A DNA stretch of 64,000 nt from Pseudomonas sp. A-RE-19 (GCF_019956555.1 NZ_JAHBDQ010000008.1:1-64000); one strand, 5' to 3'. Counted from the first letter of the stretch, positions 17,258-26,415 are shown. Notes: generated by a model from the letters alone, not told the origin. Made by a program: numbers and translations.

Positions 17258-18895
17258 TCAAGCGTCCAGCCAGACCTGCTCGGCGAACATGTAGCCCATG
17301 AAGCCGCCCAACGGGTTGCTGCCGTAGCCCTTGATGCGCTGGTCGACGCCATCGATGTTGCTGATGAACACCGGCACGCCGATGCCGCTGTTGTCGTGCA
17401 CCAGGGTTTGCATGTCGGCGTACATCTTGCTGCGCTTGGCGTCGTCGGTTTCACCGCGGGCGAGCATCAGCAACTGGTCGAACTGATCGTTCTTCCAGCC
17501 CGATTCGTTCCAGGGCGCGCTGGACTGGAAGAACTGCGAGAACATCACGTCGGCGTTCGGCCGCGGGTTGATGTTGCCGAAGCTCAGCGGGTGCTTCATC
17601 CAGTGGTTGGACCAGTAGCCATCGCTGGGCAAACGATTGACATCGAGCTTGAGCCCCGCCTGTTTCGCCGATTGCTGCAACAGCACGGCGATGTCCACCG
17701 AACCGGTCGCGGCAGGCGATGCCACCAGTGGCATGCTGATGCTTTCCATGCCGGCCTTCTTCAGCAGGAATTTGGCTTTTTCCGGGTCGTAGACCCGCTG
17801 CGGCAGGTCGGCGTTGTAGTAACGCGAACCGGGGGAAATCGGATGGTCGTTACCGACCACGGCAAAGCCACGGAACACCGCGGATTTGACCTGTTCACGG
17901 TCCAACAGATACTTCATGGCCTGAGTGAACTCCGCGCTTTTACCCGGCATCTGGTCCTGACGAATGATCAGGTCCGTGTAGTTGCCCGACGGCGCATCGA
18001 CGACGCGGTGTTTGGCGCTGGCGTTGATACGCGTGGTCGAACGCGGGTTGACCTCGTTGATCATGTGCACGTCGCCCGACAGCAGCGCGTTGACCCGCGA
18101 CGGCTCGTCGCCAATCGCAATGAATTCGATCTCGTCCAGGTACGGCAGGCCCGGTTTCCAGTAACCGGTGTTGCGCGCGGCAATCGAGCGCACGCCCGGT
18201 TTGAACTCCTTGACCTTGAACGGCCCGGTGCCGATGCCCTGATTGAAATCGGTGGTGCCGTCGGGAACGATCAGCAGGTGCGACACGGCGAGGATCGACG
18301 GCAGTTCGGCGTTCGGCGCACTCAGGCGGATCTGCACTTCGTGGGTGCCAGTGGCCTTGATCTCTTCGAACTGCGCCATCAGCGGCATGACCTTGGAACC
18401 GGTCAGCGGGTCCTTGTGGCGCGACAGCGAGTAGACCACGTCGGCGGCGCTCAGGGTCTTGCCGTTGTGGAAGGTCACGTCCTTGCGCAGGGTGATGATC
18501 CACAGTGTTGCGTCGGTGTTGTCGATGCGCTCGGCCAGTTCCAGTTGCGGCACCAGGTGGCTGTCGAAACGGGTCAGGCCGTTGTAGAACATGAAGTGGC
18601 GCACGTAGTCGGTGGACAACGCGCCCTTGGCCGGGTCCAGGGTATCGGCGGTGGAGCTGGACATGCCGGCGACGCGAATCCGCCCACCCGGCTTGCCTTT
18701 GCCCGGGGTCGCCGCTTCTTCGGCGAAGAGCTTGCCGGCGGCGCCGAACAGGCTACTGGCGCCCGCTGCGGCGACACCCGCCACGCCGAGCATCTGCAAG
18801 GCGTGGCGGCGCGACATGCCGCGATTGAGGCCTTCGAATACCCGCAGGCTTTCTTCACCGGAAATCAGTTGGGAGTCAATTTTGTTGTCAGTCAT
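17258..18895 (-). CDS. ABC importer periplasmic substrate-binding protein (SBP family 5)
   Basis: A 545-residue family 5 (DppA/OppA-like) binding protein. The N-terminus has a twin-arginine signal, MSRRHALQMLG followed by a small-residue hydrophobic stretch ending near LFAEEA, so export by Tat as a folded protein is likely. Family marks include the DTLDPAKG start of the mature part, LTRFD, and the DVTFHNGKTLSAADVVYSL region. ATG 18895 begins MTDNKID; sequence further upstream is not protein-like. Family 5 proteins bind peptides, opines, nickel complexes or sugars, so the ligand is open; the oxidase genes nearby favour an opine- or amine-like molecule. Confidence 0.9.
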   Translation of the reverse strand: MTDNKIDSQLISGEESLRVFEGLNRGMSRRHALQMLGVAGVAAAGASSLFGAAGKLFAEEAATPGKGKPGGRIRVAGMSSSTADTLDPAKGALSTDYVRHFMFYNGLTRFDSHLVPQLELAERIDNTDATLWIITLRKDVTFHNGKTLSAADVVYSLSRHKDPLTGSKVMPLMAQFEEIKATGTHEVQIRLSAPNAELPSILAVSHLLIVPDGTTDFNQGIGTGPFKVKEFKPGVRSIAARNTGYWKPGLPYLDEIEFIAIGDEPSRVNALLSGDVHMINEVNPRSTTRINASAKHRVVDAPSGNYTDLIIRQDQMPGKSAEFTQAMKYLLDREQVKSAVFRGFAVVGNDHPISPGSRYYNADLPQRVYDPEKAKFLLKKAGMESISMPLVASPAATGSVDIAVLLQQSAKQAGLKLDVNRLPSDGYWSNHWMKHPLSFGNINPRPNADVMFSQFFQSSAPWNESGWKNDQFDQLLMLARGETDDAKRSKMYADMQTLVHDNSGIGVPVFISNIDGVDQRIKGYGSNPLGGFMGYMFAEQVWLDA

Positions 18896-18986
18896 ATCAG
18901 TTGTACCTGTCGATAATGAGAAGGTTCGTGTCCGGTTGACCGGAGCGTCCTGGAAACGCAAACGACGGTGACGCCACAACATCAAC

Positions 18987-20261
18987 TCAATGCAAATAGT
19001 CCTGGAAGCGGTAATAAGCGCCCACGAACGGCAGGAACCACGGCTTGCCGAAATGCCCGGGAATCGCCGGCCAGTCGAGTTCGCGCCAGGGGTTGGCCTC
19101 GACCTTGCCAGCCATCACCTCGGCCATGACCTGGCCCATGTGCACCGACATCTGCACGCCATGGCCGCTGTAGCCCATGGAGTGATAAACCCCGCCGTGC
19201 TGACCGGCGCGAGGCAAGCGGTCGGACGTCATGTCCACCAGTCCGCCCCAGCAGTAGTCGATCTTCACGTTGGCCAACTGCGGGAACATCTGCACCATCG
19301 CCGCTTGCAGCACCTTGCCGCTCTTGGCGTCGTTCACGCTGTCGGACATCGCAAACCGCGCACGCCCGCCGAACAGCAAGCGGTTGTCGGGGGTCAGGCG
19401 AAAGTAGTTACCGATCATGCGGCTGGTGACATAGGCACGCCGACCGGGCAGCAGCTGATCGATCAGGACCTGTGGCAGCACCTCAGTGGCGATCACGAAA
19501 CTGCCGACCGGTACGATCCGCCGCCGATACCAACCCAGGCCGCCGTGCTGACAGGCGCCGGTGGCCAGCAACACTTGCCCGGCGTGCAGCGAACCCTTGG
19601 CGGTATTGACCCGATAGCCGCCGGCCTGGGCTTTCCAGTCCGTCACGGGCGTGCCTTGATGGATCAACGCACCGTGACGCGCCGCCGCCTCGGCCAGCCC
19701 GACGCCGAAACGCCCGACGTGCATCTGCACCCCGTTGCGCTGCAGCAAGCCGCCGTGGAACTGCGCCGAATTCACTTCAGTGCGGGTCTGTTCGGCGGTC
19801 AGCAACTCGACCTCGGCATCGACTTCCTGGCGAATCAATTCGCAGGTGCGCGCCAGGCCTTCGTAGTGCATCGGTTTGGCTGCCAGTTTGAGCTTGCCGT
19901 TGCGCTTGAGGTCGCAGGCGATCTGCTCCTGCTCCACCAGCGACACCACGCTCTGCACCGCGCTTTCATACGCCTGGTAATAAGCGCGGGCCTTGTCGGC
20001 ACCGAGGCTGGCGCTCAGCCCGGCGTAGTCCTGGGCAACGCCGGTGTTGCACTGGCCGCCGTTGCGCCCGGAGGCTTCGCCGATCACCCTCCCGGCTTCC
20101 AGCACCACCACACTGGCGCCCTTCAGCGCCAATGCGCGAGCCGCCGCCAGACCGGTGAAACCGCCACCGACGATGGCCACGTCGACCTGCCCGGGCAACG
20201 CGCCAAGCTGAGCACCGGTAAATGCCGGTGCGGTGTCGAGCCAGTAGGATTCACTGCCCAT
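18987..20261 (-). CDS. FAD-dependent oxidoreductase, PuuB/gamma-glutamylputrescine oxidase-like
   Basis: A 424-residue DAO-fold flavoprotein: SYWLDTAPAF start, FAD motif VAIVGGGFTGLAAARAL, GEASGRNGGQCNTGVAQDY just after it, and a C-terminal GVYHSMGYSGHGVQMSVHMG. This group oxidises primary or secondary amines (gamma-glutamylputrescine, some N-methyl or opine amines) to an aldehyde or oxo acid. It is the second gene of the long operon, between the HAD gene and the binding protein, so the operon carries two unrelated amine-oxidising systems. Confidence 0.88.
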   Translation of the reverse strand: MGSESYWLDTAPAFTGAQLGALPGQVDVAIVGGGFTGLAAARALALKGASVVVLEAGRVIGEASGRNGGQCNTGVAQDYAGLSASLGADKARAYYQAYESAVQSVVSLVEQEQIACDLKRNGKLKLAAKPMHYEGLARTCELIRQEVDAEVELLTAEQTRTEVNSAQFHGGLLQRNGVQMHVGRFGVGLAEAAARHGALIHQGTPVTDWKAQAGGYRVNTAKGSLHAGQVLLATGACQHGGLGWYRRRIVPVGSFVIATEVLPQVLIDQLLPGRRAYVTSRMIGNYFRLTPDNRLLFGGRARFAMSDSVNDAKSGKVLQAAMVQMFPQLANVKIDYCWGGLVDMTSDRLPRAGQHGGVYHSMGYSGHGVQMSVHMGQVMAEVMAGKVEANPWRELDWPAIPGHFGKPWFLPFVGAYYRFQDYLH

Positions 20262-20306
20262 GTTTAACCCGCCTATGCCAAGAAGAGTGCCGCGTTACCG
20301 TTCGAC

Positions 20307-20975
20307 TCAGAGACCGACCAGCGCCGCCAGCCCACCGATGTCGGTGATCTGCTGGTAGCCGTAGAACGCATTGCCCGGAACCTCGTGACCACGGGCGACA
20401 AACGCCTTGTTCTTGATCTTCATGTCGTGGGCCGGCATCAGGTCGTAACGGAAACTCGAAGACACATGCAAGATGTCTTCCGGGCCGCAGTTGAGGTTGT
20501 CGAGCATGTACTCGAATGCCGCCAGACGCGGCTTGTAGGCCTGGGCCTGCTCGGCGGTGAAGACTTTGTGAAACGGTGCGCCGAGCTTGTCGACGTTGGA
20601 CATGATCTGGCTGTCGCTGGCGTTGGAGAAAATCACCAGAGGAATCTTGTCGGCGATTTTCGACAGGCCGGCCGGTACGTCCGGGTGCGGGCCCCAGGTC
20701 GGCACGGCGTCGTAATACAGCTGACCTTCGCCACGGTACTCGATGCCCCAACGCTTGCAGACTCGCGCCAGTGCGGTCTTGAGGATTTCGTCATACGGCA
20801 TCCAGTCGCCCATGACCTGATCCAGACGATAGGCGGAGAAATCCTTGACGAACTGATCCATCTGCTCGGGCACCACGCGATCGGCGAACAGTTCGCGAGT
20901 CATCGTGCCCATGTGGAAATTGGTCAGCGTACCGTAGCAGTCGAACGTAATGAATTTGGGGCGTAGAAAGCTCAT
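20307..20975 (-). CDS. HAD superfamily, haloacid dehalogenase type II-like protein
   Basis: A 222-residue HAD protein with nucleophile Asp12 in FITFDCYGTLT, a VIFSNASDS motif II, Lys in AYKPRLA, and acidic motif SSSFRYDLMPAHD. It scores by eye with the type II dehalogenases, but the active-site Asn of the usual SSNAWD motif is Ser-Phe here, and the Arg-Lys-Gln stretch that binds the halide in true dehalogenases (near residue 41) is not evident. I doubt it is a real dehalogenase; a phosphatase or other C-X hydrolase role in the operon is more likely. It appears to be the first gene of the ten-gene operon. Confidence 0.8.
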   Translation of the reverse strand: MSFLRPKFITFDCYGTLTNFHMGTMTRELFADRVVPEQMDQFVKDFSAYRLDQVMGDWMPYDEILKTALARVCKRWGIEYRGEGQLYYDAVPTWGPHPDVPAGLSKIADKIPLVIFSNASDSQIMSNVDKLGAPFHKVFTAEQAQAYKPRLAAFEYMLDNLNCGPEDILHVSSSFRYDLMPAHDMKIKNKAFVARGHEVPGNAFYGYQQITDIGGLAALVGL

Positions 20976-21018
20976 TGAGTGCGGTCCTGAAGTTCGTTGA
21001 GGTCATGGCGCGACAGGC

Positions 21019-21045
21019 ATTCACTTCGTTTTTCGAAGCGGTGAT
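21019..21045. promoter_or_regulatory. Possible operator before the catabolic operon
   Basis: Imperfect palindrome ATTCACTTCG-TTTTT-CGAAG followed by CGGTGAT, 44-70 bases ahead of the HAD start at 20975. The core CTTCG/CGAAG pairing is exact. Its position in the presumed operon promoter suggests a regulator site, but no cognate regulator is encoded next to it. Confidence 0.3.
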
Positions 21046-21267
21046 GCAACGCTGCAGCACACCGTCATTACAACACCGTGAAATCAGCAGATGGCGTTAA
21101 AAGCGACCTCTGCTTGATACAAACCACCGTTTTAGCCTCCCCCCTCAGCAGACTTTGCGGCTCGCTCCAGCCTTGGGCAAACCCCGTACTTGTGCGCTCT
21201 TATGGACCTTGATGGCCGCGCGAGGCTCAAAAATGCCCGCATTCACGGCAGAACCTGCGCCGGGCGG

Positions 21268-21303
21268 AACGAAAACGGGCGCGTCCGTCAGGAAGCGCCC
21301 GTT
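21268..21303 (-). terminator. Rho-independent terminator after the aldehyde dehydrogenase gene
   Basis: Perfect 9-base stem AACGGGCGC/GCGCCCGTT (21274-21282 with 21295-21303), followed on the minus strand by a short T-rich run (GTTTTCGTT). It separates the aldehyde dehydrogenase transcript from the ten-gene operon. No gene is evident between 20976 and 21458 apart from this hairpin, the operator-like palindrome and a REP pair. Confidence 0.7.
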
Positions 21304-21348
21304 TGGGTGCTGATTAAAGAGTGTTGAAGATCCGGAGGTTATATGGAA

Positions 21349-21442
21349 CCTGTGGGAGCGAGCCTGCTCGCGATAGCGGTGTGTCAGGCAAAATTTATGT
21401 CGACTGACCCTCCCTCTTCGCGAGCAGGCTCGCTCCCACAGG
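21349..21442. repeat. REP pair
   Basis: Arms CCTGTGGGAGCGAGCCTGCT and AGCAGGCTCGCTCCCACAGG flank about 45 bases, immediately downstream of the aldehyde dehydrogenase stop. Confidence 0.92.
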
Positions 21443-21458
21443 GGACAATCAGTGGGCC

Positions 21459-22931
21459 TTACTGCGCGATATCGATCAGCACACTCTTGAAGCGCAAGTT
21501 GGCTTCGAAGGCTTCGCGCCCCAGGTCCTTGCCGATGCCGGAGCGTTTGTAGCCGCCGGTCGGCAGAATGTAATCGTTGCTGCGTCCGTAACGGTTGACC
21601 CACACCGTGCCCGCCTCCAGCCGCCGGACCAGTCGCAGGGCTCGATTGATGTCAGCGGTGTGCACGCCCGCCGCCAGGCCGTAGGTGTCGTGCGCGGCCA
21701 GGCTCACTGCCTGCTCTTCGTCATCGAACGCCTGCACCGTCAGCACCGGGCCGAAGATTTCTTCGCAGACCGCCGGGTTCTGGTTGTCCAGGCCCGCCAG
21801 CAACGTCGGCTGGTAATAAGCCCCGCCCAACCCTTCGAACAAGCCACCGCCGGTCAGCACTTCGGCCCCGGCCTGGCGCGAACGCTGGACGATGCCGTCG
21901 ATGCGGCTGGCCTGCAACCGGGAAATGATCGGCGACAGTGTGCTCTCGGACGACCAGGTCGGCCCCGGCCGCAGCGCCTCGAAATACGCCTGCAGGTGCG
22001 CAATGAACGGTTCCATGATCGAGCGTTCAATCAACAACCGCGAACCGGACACGCACACCTGCCCGGCATTGCCGGTGATGGCCAGCGCCACGGTACGCGC
22101 GGTTTTTGCGATGTCCGGCACGTCGGCGAACACCAGCTGCGGGCTCTTGCCGCCCAGCTCCAGCGTCACCGGTTTCGGCCCCACCAGCGCGCAGGTAGAC
22201 ATGATGCTCGACCCGGTCGCCGTGGACCCGGTGAAGGTCACCTTGCCCACCCGCGGATGACGACACAAGGCATCGCCGGTCACGCGGCCATCCCCCTGAA
22301 CCACGTTGAAGATCCCGGCAGGAAGACCCGCCTGCACCGCCAACTCGGCGAAACGCAGACTGGAGAACGGCGTCAGCTCCGACGGCTTGAGCACCACGGC
22401 ATTGCCGGCGGCCAGTGCCGGGGCGACTTTCCAGGAGGCCATGCTCAGCGGGAAGTTCCACGGCGCGATGGCCGCGATCACCCCGTATGGCTCGGCGATC
22501 TGCATGCCCAATCGATCCGTCTGGGTCGCGGCGACATGGCCGCCATGCTTGTCCGCCAGTTCGGCAAAGAAGCGAATGCCCTCGGCGACATAAGGAATGT
22601 CCCAGGCGATCACGTCTTTATGCGGACGGGTCGAACCCACCGCTTCCAACGGTGCCAGGACGGCGGCATCGGCTTCGATCAGATCGGCCCAACGGCGCAT
22701 GACCCGTGCCCGTTCCCGGGGTGGACGGCTGGCCCAGTCGCTGCGGTTGAAAGCCTGCCAGGCATCATTGACCGCCTCATCCACCAAGCCCGCATCAGCG
22801 ATTGGCAACTGGGCATAGGCCTGGCCGTCCGAAGGGCGGACCACCTCCAATCCCGGCTGGGCATCGCGGTATTGACCGGCAATAAAGTGAGCGCTGCGCA
22901 CAGCGATAAGACGAGGATCGAAGCTATCCAT
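21459..22931 (-). CDS. Aldehyde dehydrogenase family protein
   Basis: About 490 residues, full length for NAD(P)-dependent aldehyde dehydrogenases. Recognised pieces are IAPWNFPLSMASWKVAPAL, the TFTGSTATGS cofactor turn, LELGGKSPQLVF with the general-base Glu, and NAGQVCVSGSRLL with the catalytic Cys. The segment LEAVGSTRPHKDV replaces the usual glycine-lysine-proline motif near residue 100, an unusual variation. ATG 22931 follows TTTGGAGTGC; upstream in-frame sequence to 23174 lies in the divergent promoter region and is not included. It probably oxidises an aldehyde made by the neighbouring amine oxidases. Confidence 0.9.
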   Translation of the reverse strand: MDSFDPRLIAVRSAHFIAGQYRDAQPGLEVVRPSDGQAYAQLPIADAGLVDEAVNDAWQAFNRSDWASRPPRERARVMRRWADLIEADAAVLAPLEAVGSTRPHKDVIAWDIPYVAEGIRFFAELADKHGGHVAATQTDRLGMQIAEPYGVIAAIAPWNFPLSMASWKVAPALAAGNAVVLKPSELTPFSSLRFAELAVQAGLPAGIFNVVQGDGRVTGDALCRHPRVGKVTFTGSTATGSSIMSTCALVGPKPVTLELGGKSPQLVFADVPDIAKTARTVALAITGNAGQVCVSGSRLLIERSIMEPFIAHLQAYFEALRPGPTWSSESTLSPIISRLQASRIDGIVQRSRQAGAEVLTGGGLFEGLGGAYYQPTLLAGLDNQNPAVCEEIFGPVLTVQAFDDEEQAVSLAAHDTYGLAAGVHTADINRALRLVRRLEAGTVWVNRYGRSNDYILPTGGYKRSGIGKDLGREAFEANLRFKSVLIDIAQ

Positions 22932-23172
22932 GGAGCACTCCAAAAAGGGACGGCGAGGCGTGAACTCAGGCCTCCATCGTAGGAAAAAAGCCCAAGCATT
23001 TGCTGCCGACCTTATGGGGCAATTAAGTAGTAAGTATGGTCTGCGGGCCTGCGACGTGAGGAATCTGCCGAATCTTCCCGGCCCCCTTGTCAGGCCTTCA
23101 CGCAGATGGGATACAGGCACCCTAGCGCCGGAAAACCGGTTGATCGCGCACACTGTAAAACGGAGACTCGCC

Positions 23173-24030
23173 ATGTCCGCCTCGCTACCTTCTGCTTATG
23201 TCTATCGGCCGATGACCGCTGCCGACATTCCTTCGGCCCATGCCTTGTCTGTGCAGTTGAAATGGCCCCATCGCCTGGAAGACTGGGCGATGTTGCAGCG
23301 GGTCAGCGAAGGTTTCGTGGTGCTCGATGGCGAACGATTGATCGGCAGCGCATTCACTTGCCCGCAAGGCAAGTTCGCTACCATCGGCCTGGTGATTGTC
23401 AGTGATGACTATCAGGGCAAGGGCATCGGTCGCCGGTTGATGGAATATGCGCTGGAGGCTTGCCAGTCATGCACGCCGATGCTCAATGCCACCCTCGCCG
23501 GCGCACCGCTTTATGCCAGCCAGGGTTTTGTCGAGTTCGGCCGGGTTCAGCAACATCAAGGCCAGGCGCAAGCACCCGCGCTTGAAGCACTGGCGGACGG
23601 TGAAGAATGTCGCCCGCTGCGCGCGGCTGATCAGGCTCGTCAACTGGAACTGGCCAACGCCGGCAGCGGGTTGGACCGCCAAGCGGTGCTCACGGATTTG
23701 TTGGGGGTGGTCGAGCATTCGGTGGGCATCGAGCGCGACGGTCAATTGCGTGCCTTCGCCCTGCTGCGCCCCTTCGGCCGTGGTCGTTGCCTCGGCCCGG
23801 TCATCGCTGAAACCCCCGAGCAGGCCAGACACTTGATCGCCGTGTTGCTGGCCCAGGTGCCGGACACCTTCGTGCGGATCGACATTCCGGCGGACAGTGG
23901 TTTGGGCGAATGGCTGGAGCAGGCCGGTCTCAAACAGGTCGATACCGTGGCGCAAATGGCACTCGGCACGCCACCGCGTGCGGTCAACGGCGTCCGCCAA
24001 TTTGCCCTCGTCACCCAAGCCATCGGCTGA
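23173..24030 (+). CDS. GNAT family acetyltransferase, two-domain
   Basis: A 285-residue protein. The N-terminal half is a clear GNAT domain: ATIGLVIVSDDYQGKGIGRR holds the V strand and the acetyl-CoA pyrophosphate loop QGKGIGR. The C-terminal half (from about residue 150) looks like a second, degenerate GNAT lobe with no obvious cofactor loop. A CGGAG site selects ATG 23173. It is transcribed away from the aldehyde dehydrogenase and is followed after 69 bases by the cupin gene. The acetyl acceptor is unknown; an amine of the local pathway is a fair guess. Confidence 0.85.
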   Translation: MSASLPSAYVYRPMTAADIPSAHALSVQLKWPHRLEDWAMLQRVSEGFVVLDGERLIGSAFTCPQGKFATIGLVIVSDDYQGKGIGRRLMEYALEACQSCTPMLNATLAGAPLYASQGFVEFGRVQQHQGQAQAPALEALADGEECRPLRAADQARQLELANAGSGLDRQAVLTDLLGVVEHSVGIERDGQLRAFALLRPFGRGRCLGPVIAETPEQARHLIAVLLAQVPDTFVRIDIPADSGLGEWLEQAGLKQVDTVAQMALGTPPRAVNGVRQFALVTQAIG

Positions 24031-24099
24031 CCCCGGCGCACGATGAAACAAGCGCCACCCAACACCTTCTACCCCCCATTTGCAGGGAGCGTCACCCGT

Positions 24100-24813
24100 A
24101 TGTCTCAACCTACCGTTCTGCTGTTGGCTCGCGCCGACGGCAGCCGCGTTTCTACGTCTTTCAAAGCAACGCCCTTGAGCTCCATCGACCCGTTCATGGA
24201 GGGTCGTCAGGTCGCCTACATCGGACCCGATGGCGTCTCGGCGGGCATCGTTCACGCTAGCGAAGCCCTCGATATCGATGACTTTCCGCACACCGAAGTG
24301 ATCGTGGTTCATGCCGGGCATGTGCTGCTGCAATCCCAGGGGCAGACGCTGGAACTGGGGATCGGTGCCAGCGCCGTGATCGGTCGCGGCACAGCGCTCA
24401 AGCTTGAGGCGCAACCCGATACGTGCTGGGCCTTCTGCGCCGTCACCAGCCCCACCGCCGAACCGGTGCCGGGGCTGACCGCGCTCGACCCGCTGGCGAT
24501 GCTGTCCCCTTCGACGGCACCGGAACCGCAAATACTGATCGGGCCTACGCCGCAGTGCCGTTCCCGCAACGCCTTTGAAGATGACGCTACTCATCTGCGC
24601 GTAGGTGTCTGGGATTCGACGCCGTACACCCGCCATGGTCGAGCGCACAAACTCAACGAGTTGATGCACCTGCTCGAAGGCAGCGTGACTTTGCAGGCAC
24701 CGGATGGAACCAGCGTAACCGTCAACCCCGGTGATACCGTGTTCGTACCGCAAGGCGCACCGTGTGCCTGGAGCAGTGCGCGGTATGTGCGCAAGGTTTA
24801 TGCCGTTAAATAA
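24100..24813 (+). CDS. Double-cupin protein (EutQ/ureidoglycine aminohydrolase-like cupin)
   Basis: A 237-residue protein with two cupin barrels. The first is around HTEVIVVHAGHVLLQSQGQT and the second around ELMHLLEGSVTLQAPDGT, followed by VNPGDTVFVPQGAPCAW. The second half resembles the DUF861 (EutQ-like) cupins. Metal-ligand histidines are sparse, so it may bind rather than turn over its ligand. GGGAG before ATG 24100 supports this start over the in-frame ATG at 24043. It follows the GNAT gene and is probably cotranscribed with it. Confidence 0.8.
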   Translation: MSQPTVLLLARADGSRVSTSFKATPLSSIDPFMEGRQVAYIGPDGVSAGIVHASEALDIDDFPHTEVIVVHAGHVLLQSQGQTLELGIGASAVIGRGTALKLEAQPDTCWAFCAVTSPTAEPVPGLTALDPLAMLSPSTAPEPQILIGPTPQCRSRNAFEDDATHLRVGVWDSTPYTRHGRAHKLNELMHLLEGSVTLQAPDGTSVTVNPGDTVFVPQGAPCAWSSARYVRKVYAVK

Positions 24814-24826
24814 CGGCCATGAAGCA

Positions 24827-24914
24827 CTGGGAGCGGGCTTGCTCGCGAAGAGGCCATAACATTCAGTATCCGTATTGAATGTAAATCCGCCTTCGCGAGC
24901 AAGCCCGCTCCCAC
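24827..24914. repeat. REP pair
   Basis: Arms CTGGGAGCGGGCTTGCTCGC and GCGAGCAAGCCCGCTCCCAC, just after the cupin stop, using the GGGCTTGCTCGCGAAG variant. Confidence 0.88.
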
Positions 24915-24961
24915 ATTGGATCTGTGGCGTTCGCAAAAAAGCGTGTTCACAGCAAATCCCT

Positions 24962-24984
24962 TGTGGGAGCGAGCCTGCTCGCGA
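24962..24984. repeat. Single REP arm
   Basis: TGTGGGAGCGAGCCTGCTCG plus CGA, with no matching arm before the porin stop at 25029. It is an orphan copy beside a full pair. Confidence 0.75.
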
Positions 24985-25028
24985 TGAGGCCGGCTCAGCA
25001 GCTCGGCAGTTGCTACAAGGCCTGCGCT

Positions 25029-26372
25029 TCAGAACTTCCCGCCCAACGGATATTCAATCGCCAGACGAATCTGATCGGCATCCAGCTCGGCCTGCGCCGA
25101 ATTCCCTCGATGGACCGCATGCCGCAAGGTAAATCCAAGGTTCTTCGCCGGTCCCGACTGCACCACATACTTGGCTTGCAGATCACGTTCCCAGTGTTTA
25201 CCGCCCTGCCCGTAACCCAACCACGTGTAACCACCATTGGGGTCCATGTGACTGCCATCGATGCCGCTGCCGCGTACATACAGCGCGCCGAAGGACAGGC
25301 CGGGAACGCCGTAGCCGGCCATGTTCAGATCGTAGCGGGCCTGCCAGGACGCTTCTTCGGGGGCGTTGAAGTCGGACAGCGCCACCGCGTTGCTCAGGTA
25401 GATCGCGCCACGGGTCACGTAGTCGAAGGGCGTGTCGCCGTCGACCTTTTGATAACCCAGGCCGAAGCTGTGGGAGCCGACCTTGTAGGTGGAGAGCAAA
25501 CTCCAGGTGGTGTTGTCGATACGACCGGACAAGGCTTTGCCAGTGTCCTGGGTGCGATACAGATTGAGGTCGAAGATCAGGTCCTGGCCTTCGGTCAACG
25601 GCTGTGTGTAGACCGCGCCCAGGTAATGCTGACGCCAGGTATCGTCATACACCGCACTGAACAGGCTGGCATTGAGCCCTTTGATCGAAGTGTTGCGCGC
25701 ACCGATCAAGTCAAAGCTGTTGCCCTGTTTGCCGTTGGAGTAATTGACCACGAAGCCTTGGTCATGGCTGGTGGCGTTACGGTCGGTACTCTCGTTGAAG
25801 TGCCCGCCATACAGCGTGGTGCCGGGCAGTTCGCGGCTGGTCAGCAGCCAACCGGTGGCGGTCTCCGGCAACAAGCGACTGTCGGATGAGCCGAACACCG
25901 GGGTTTTCACTCGCTGCTCTCCATAGCGCAATTCAGTGGAGGAAAAACGCAGTTTGGCCACCGCGCCGCCTCGGCTGAACTCGTCTTTGGGGTGACCTTC
26001 GTTGTCCACGCCCAGCACCCGCGCCTTGCCGGCACGCCCGCCTCCGCTGTCCAGTTGCCAGCCGGAATACAGGTGCGCGTCCAGCCCAAAGCCTACGGTG
26101 CCGGTGGTGAAACCCGAGGCCACATCGGCCATCAGACCGTAAGCCCATTCCTCCGCCAGATCACTGCGCTGGGACCTGGGTTTATAAGCGTTGCGCGCGC
26201 CGTTGCTGAGCGAGCCGTGTTCATAATCGCGACGGTCATAGAGGCTTCGATTGAGCAGGTTCCATTGGCCGTCCTCTACAAAGCCTTTGGCGTTGTCTTG
26301 TTCCGATGCCTGAGCGAGCAGGGTTTGCCCTCCCAAGGCCAAAATCAGGGCGTGCGTGGTCAATGTCTTCAC
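25029..26372 (-). CDS. OprD family outer-membrane porin
   Basis: A 447-residue precursor. A signal peptide ends near LLAQA; then come FVEDGQWNLLNRSLYDRRDY and a long series of alternating amphipathic strands, ending in a final strand RLAIEYPLGGKF with the terminal Phe used for outer-membrane assembly. These are the marks and length of OprD/OpdK-type channels, which admit amino acids, dipeptides or small carboxylates. It lies 86 bases after the DUF1624 gene in the same direction and near the catabolic block, so it may supply those substrates. Confidence 0.92.
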   Translation of the reverse strand: MKTLTTHALILALGGQTLLAQASEQDNAKGFVEDGQWNLLNRSLYDRRDYEHGSLSNGARNAYKPRSQRSDLAEEWAYGLMADVASGFTTGTVGFGLDAHLYSGWQLDSGGGRAGKARVLGVDNEGHPKDEFSRGGAVAKLRFSSTELRYGEQRVKTPVFGSSDSRLLPETATGWLLTSRELPGTTLYGGHFNESTDRNATSHDQGFVVNYSNGKQGNSFDLIGARNTSIKGLNASLFSAVYDDTWRQHYLGAVYTQPLTEGQDLIFDLNLYRTQDTGKALSGRIDNTTWSLLSTYKVGSHSFGLGYQKVDGDTPFDYVTRGAIYLSNAVALSDFNAPEEASWQARYDLNMAGYGVPGLSFGALYVRGSGIDGSHMDPNGGYTWLGYGQGGKHWERDLQAKYVVQSGPAKNLGFTLRHAVHRGNSAQAELDADQIRLAIEYPLGGKF

Positions 26373-26415
26373 AGTTCGACTCCTGGAAAATCAGTCGTGC
26401 GTAGCGGGTGTGCAA

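Noticed and set aside
17000..18916. 638-residue plus-strand frame over the binding-protein gene
   Set aside because: Shadow of the family 5 binding protein; the Arg/His/Val-rich sequence has no domain logic.
21145..21603. Minus-strand frame through the REP pair and terminator
   Set aside because: It crosses a REP pair and the end of the aldehyde dehydrogenase gene in the wrong frame.
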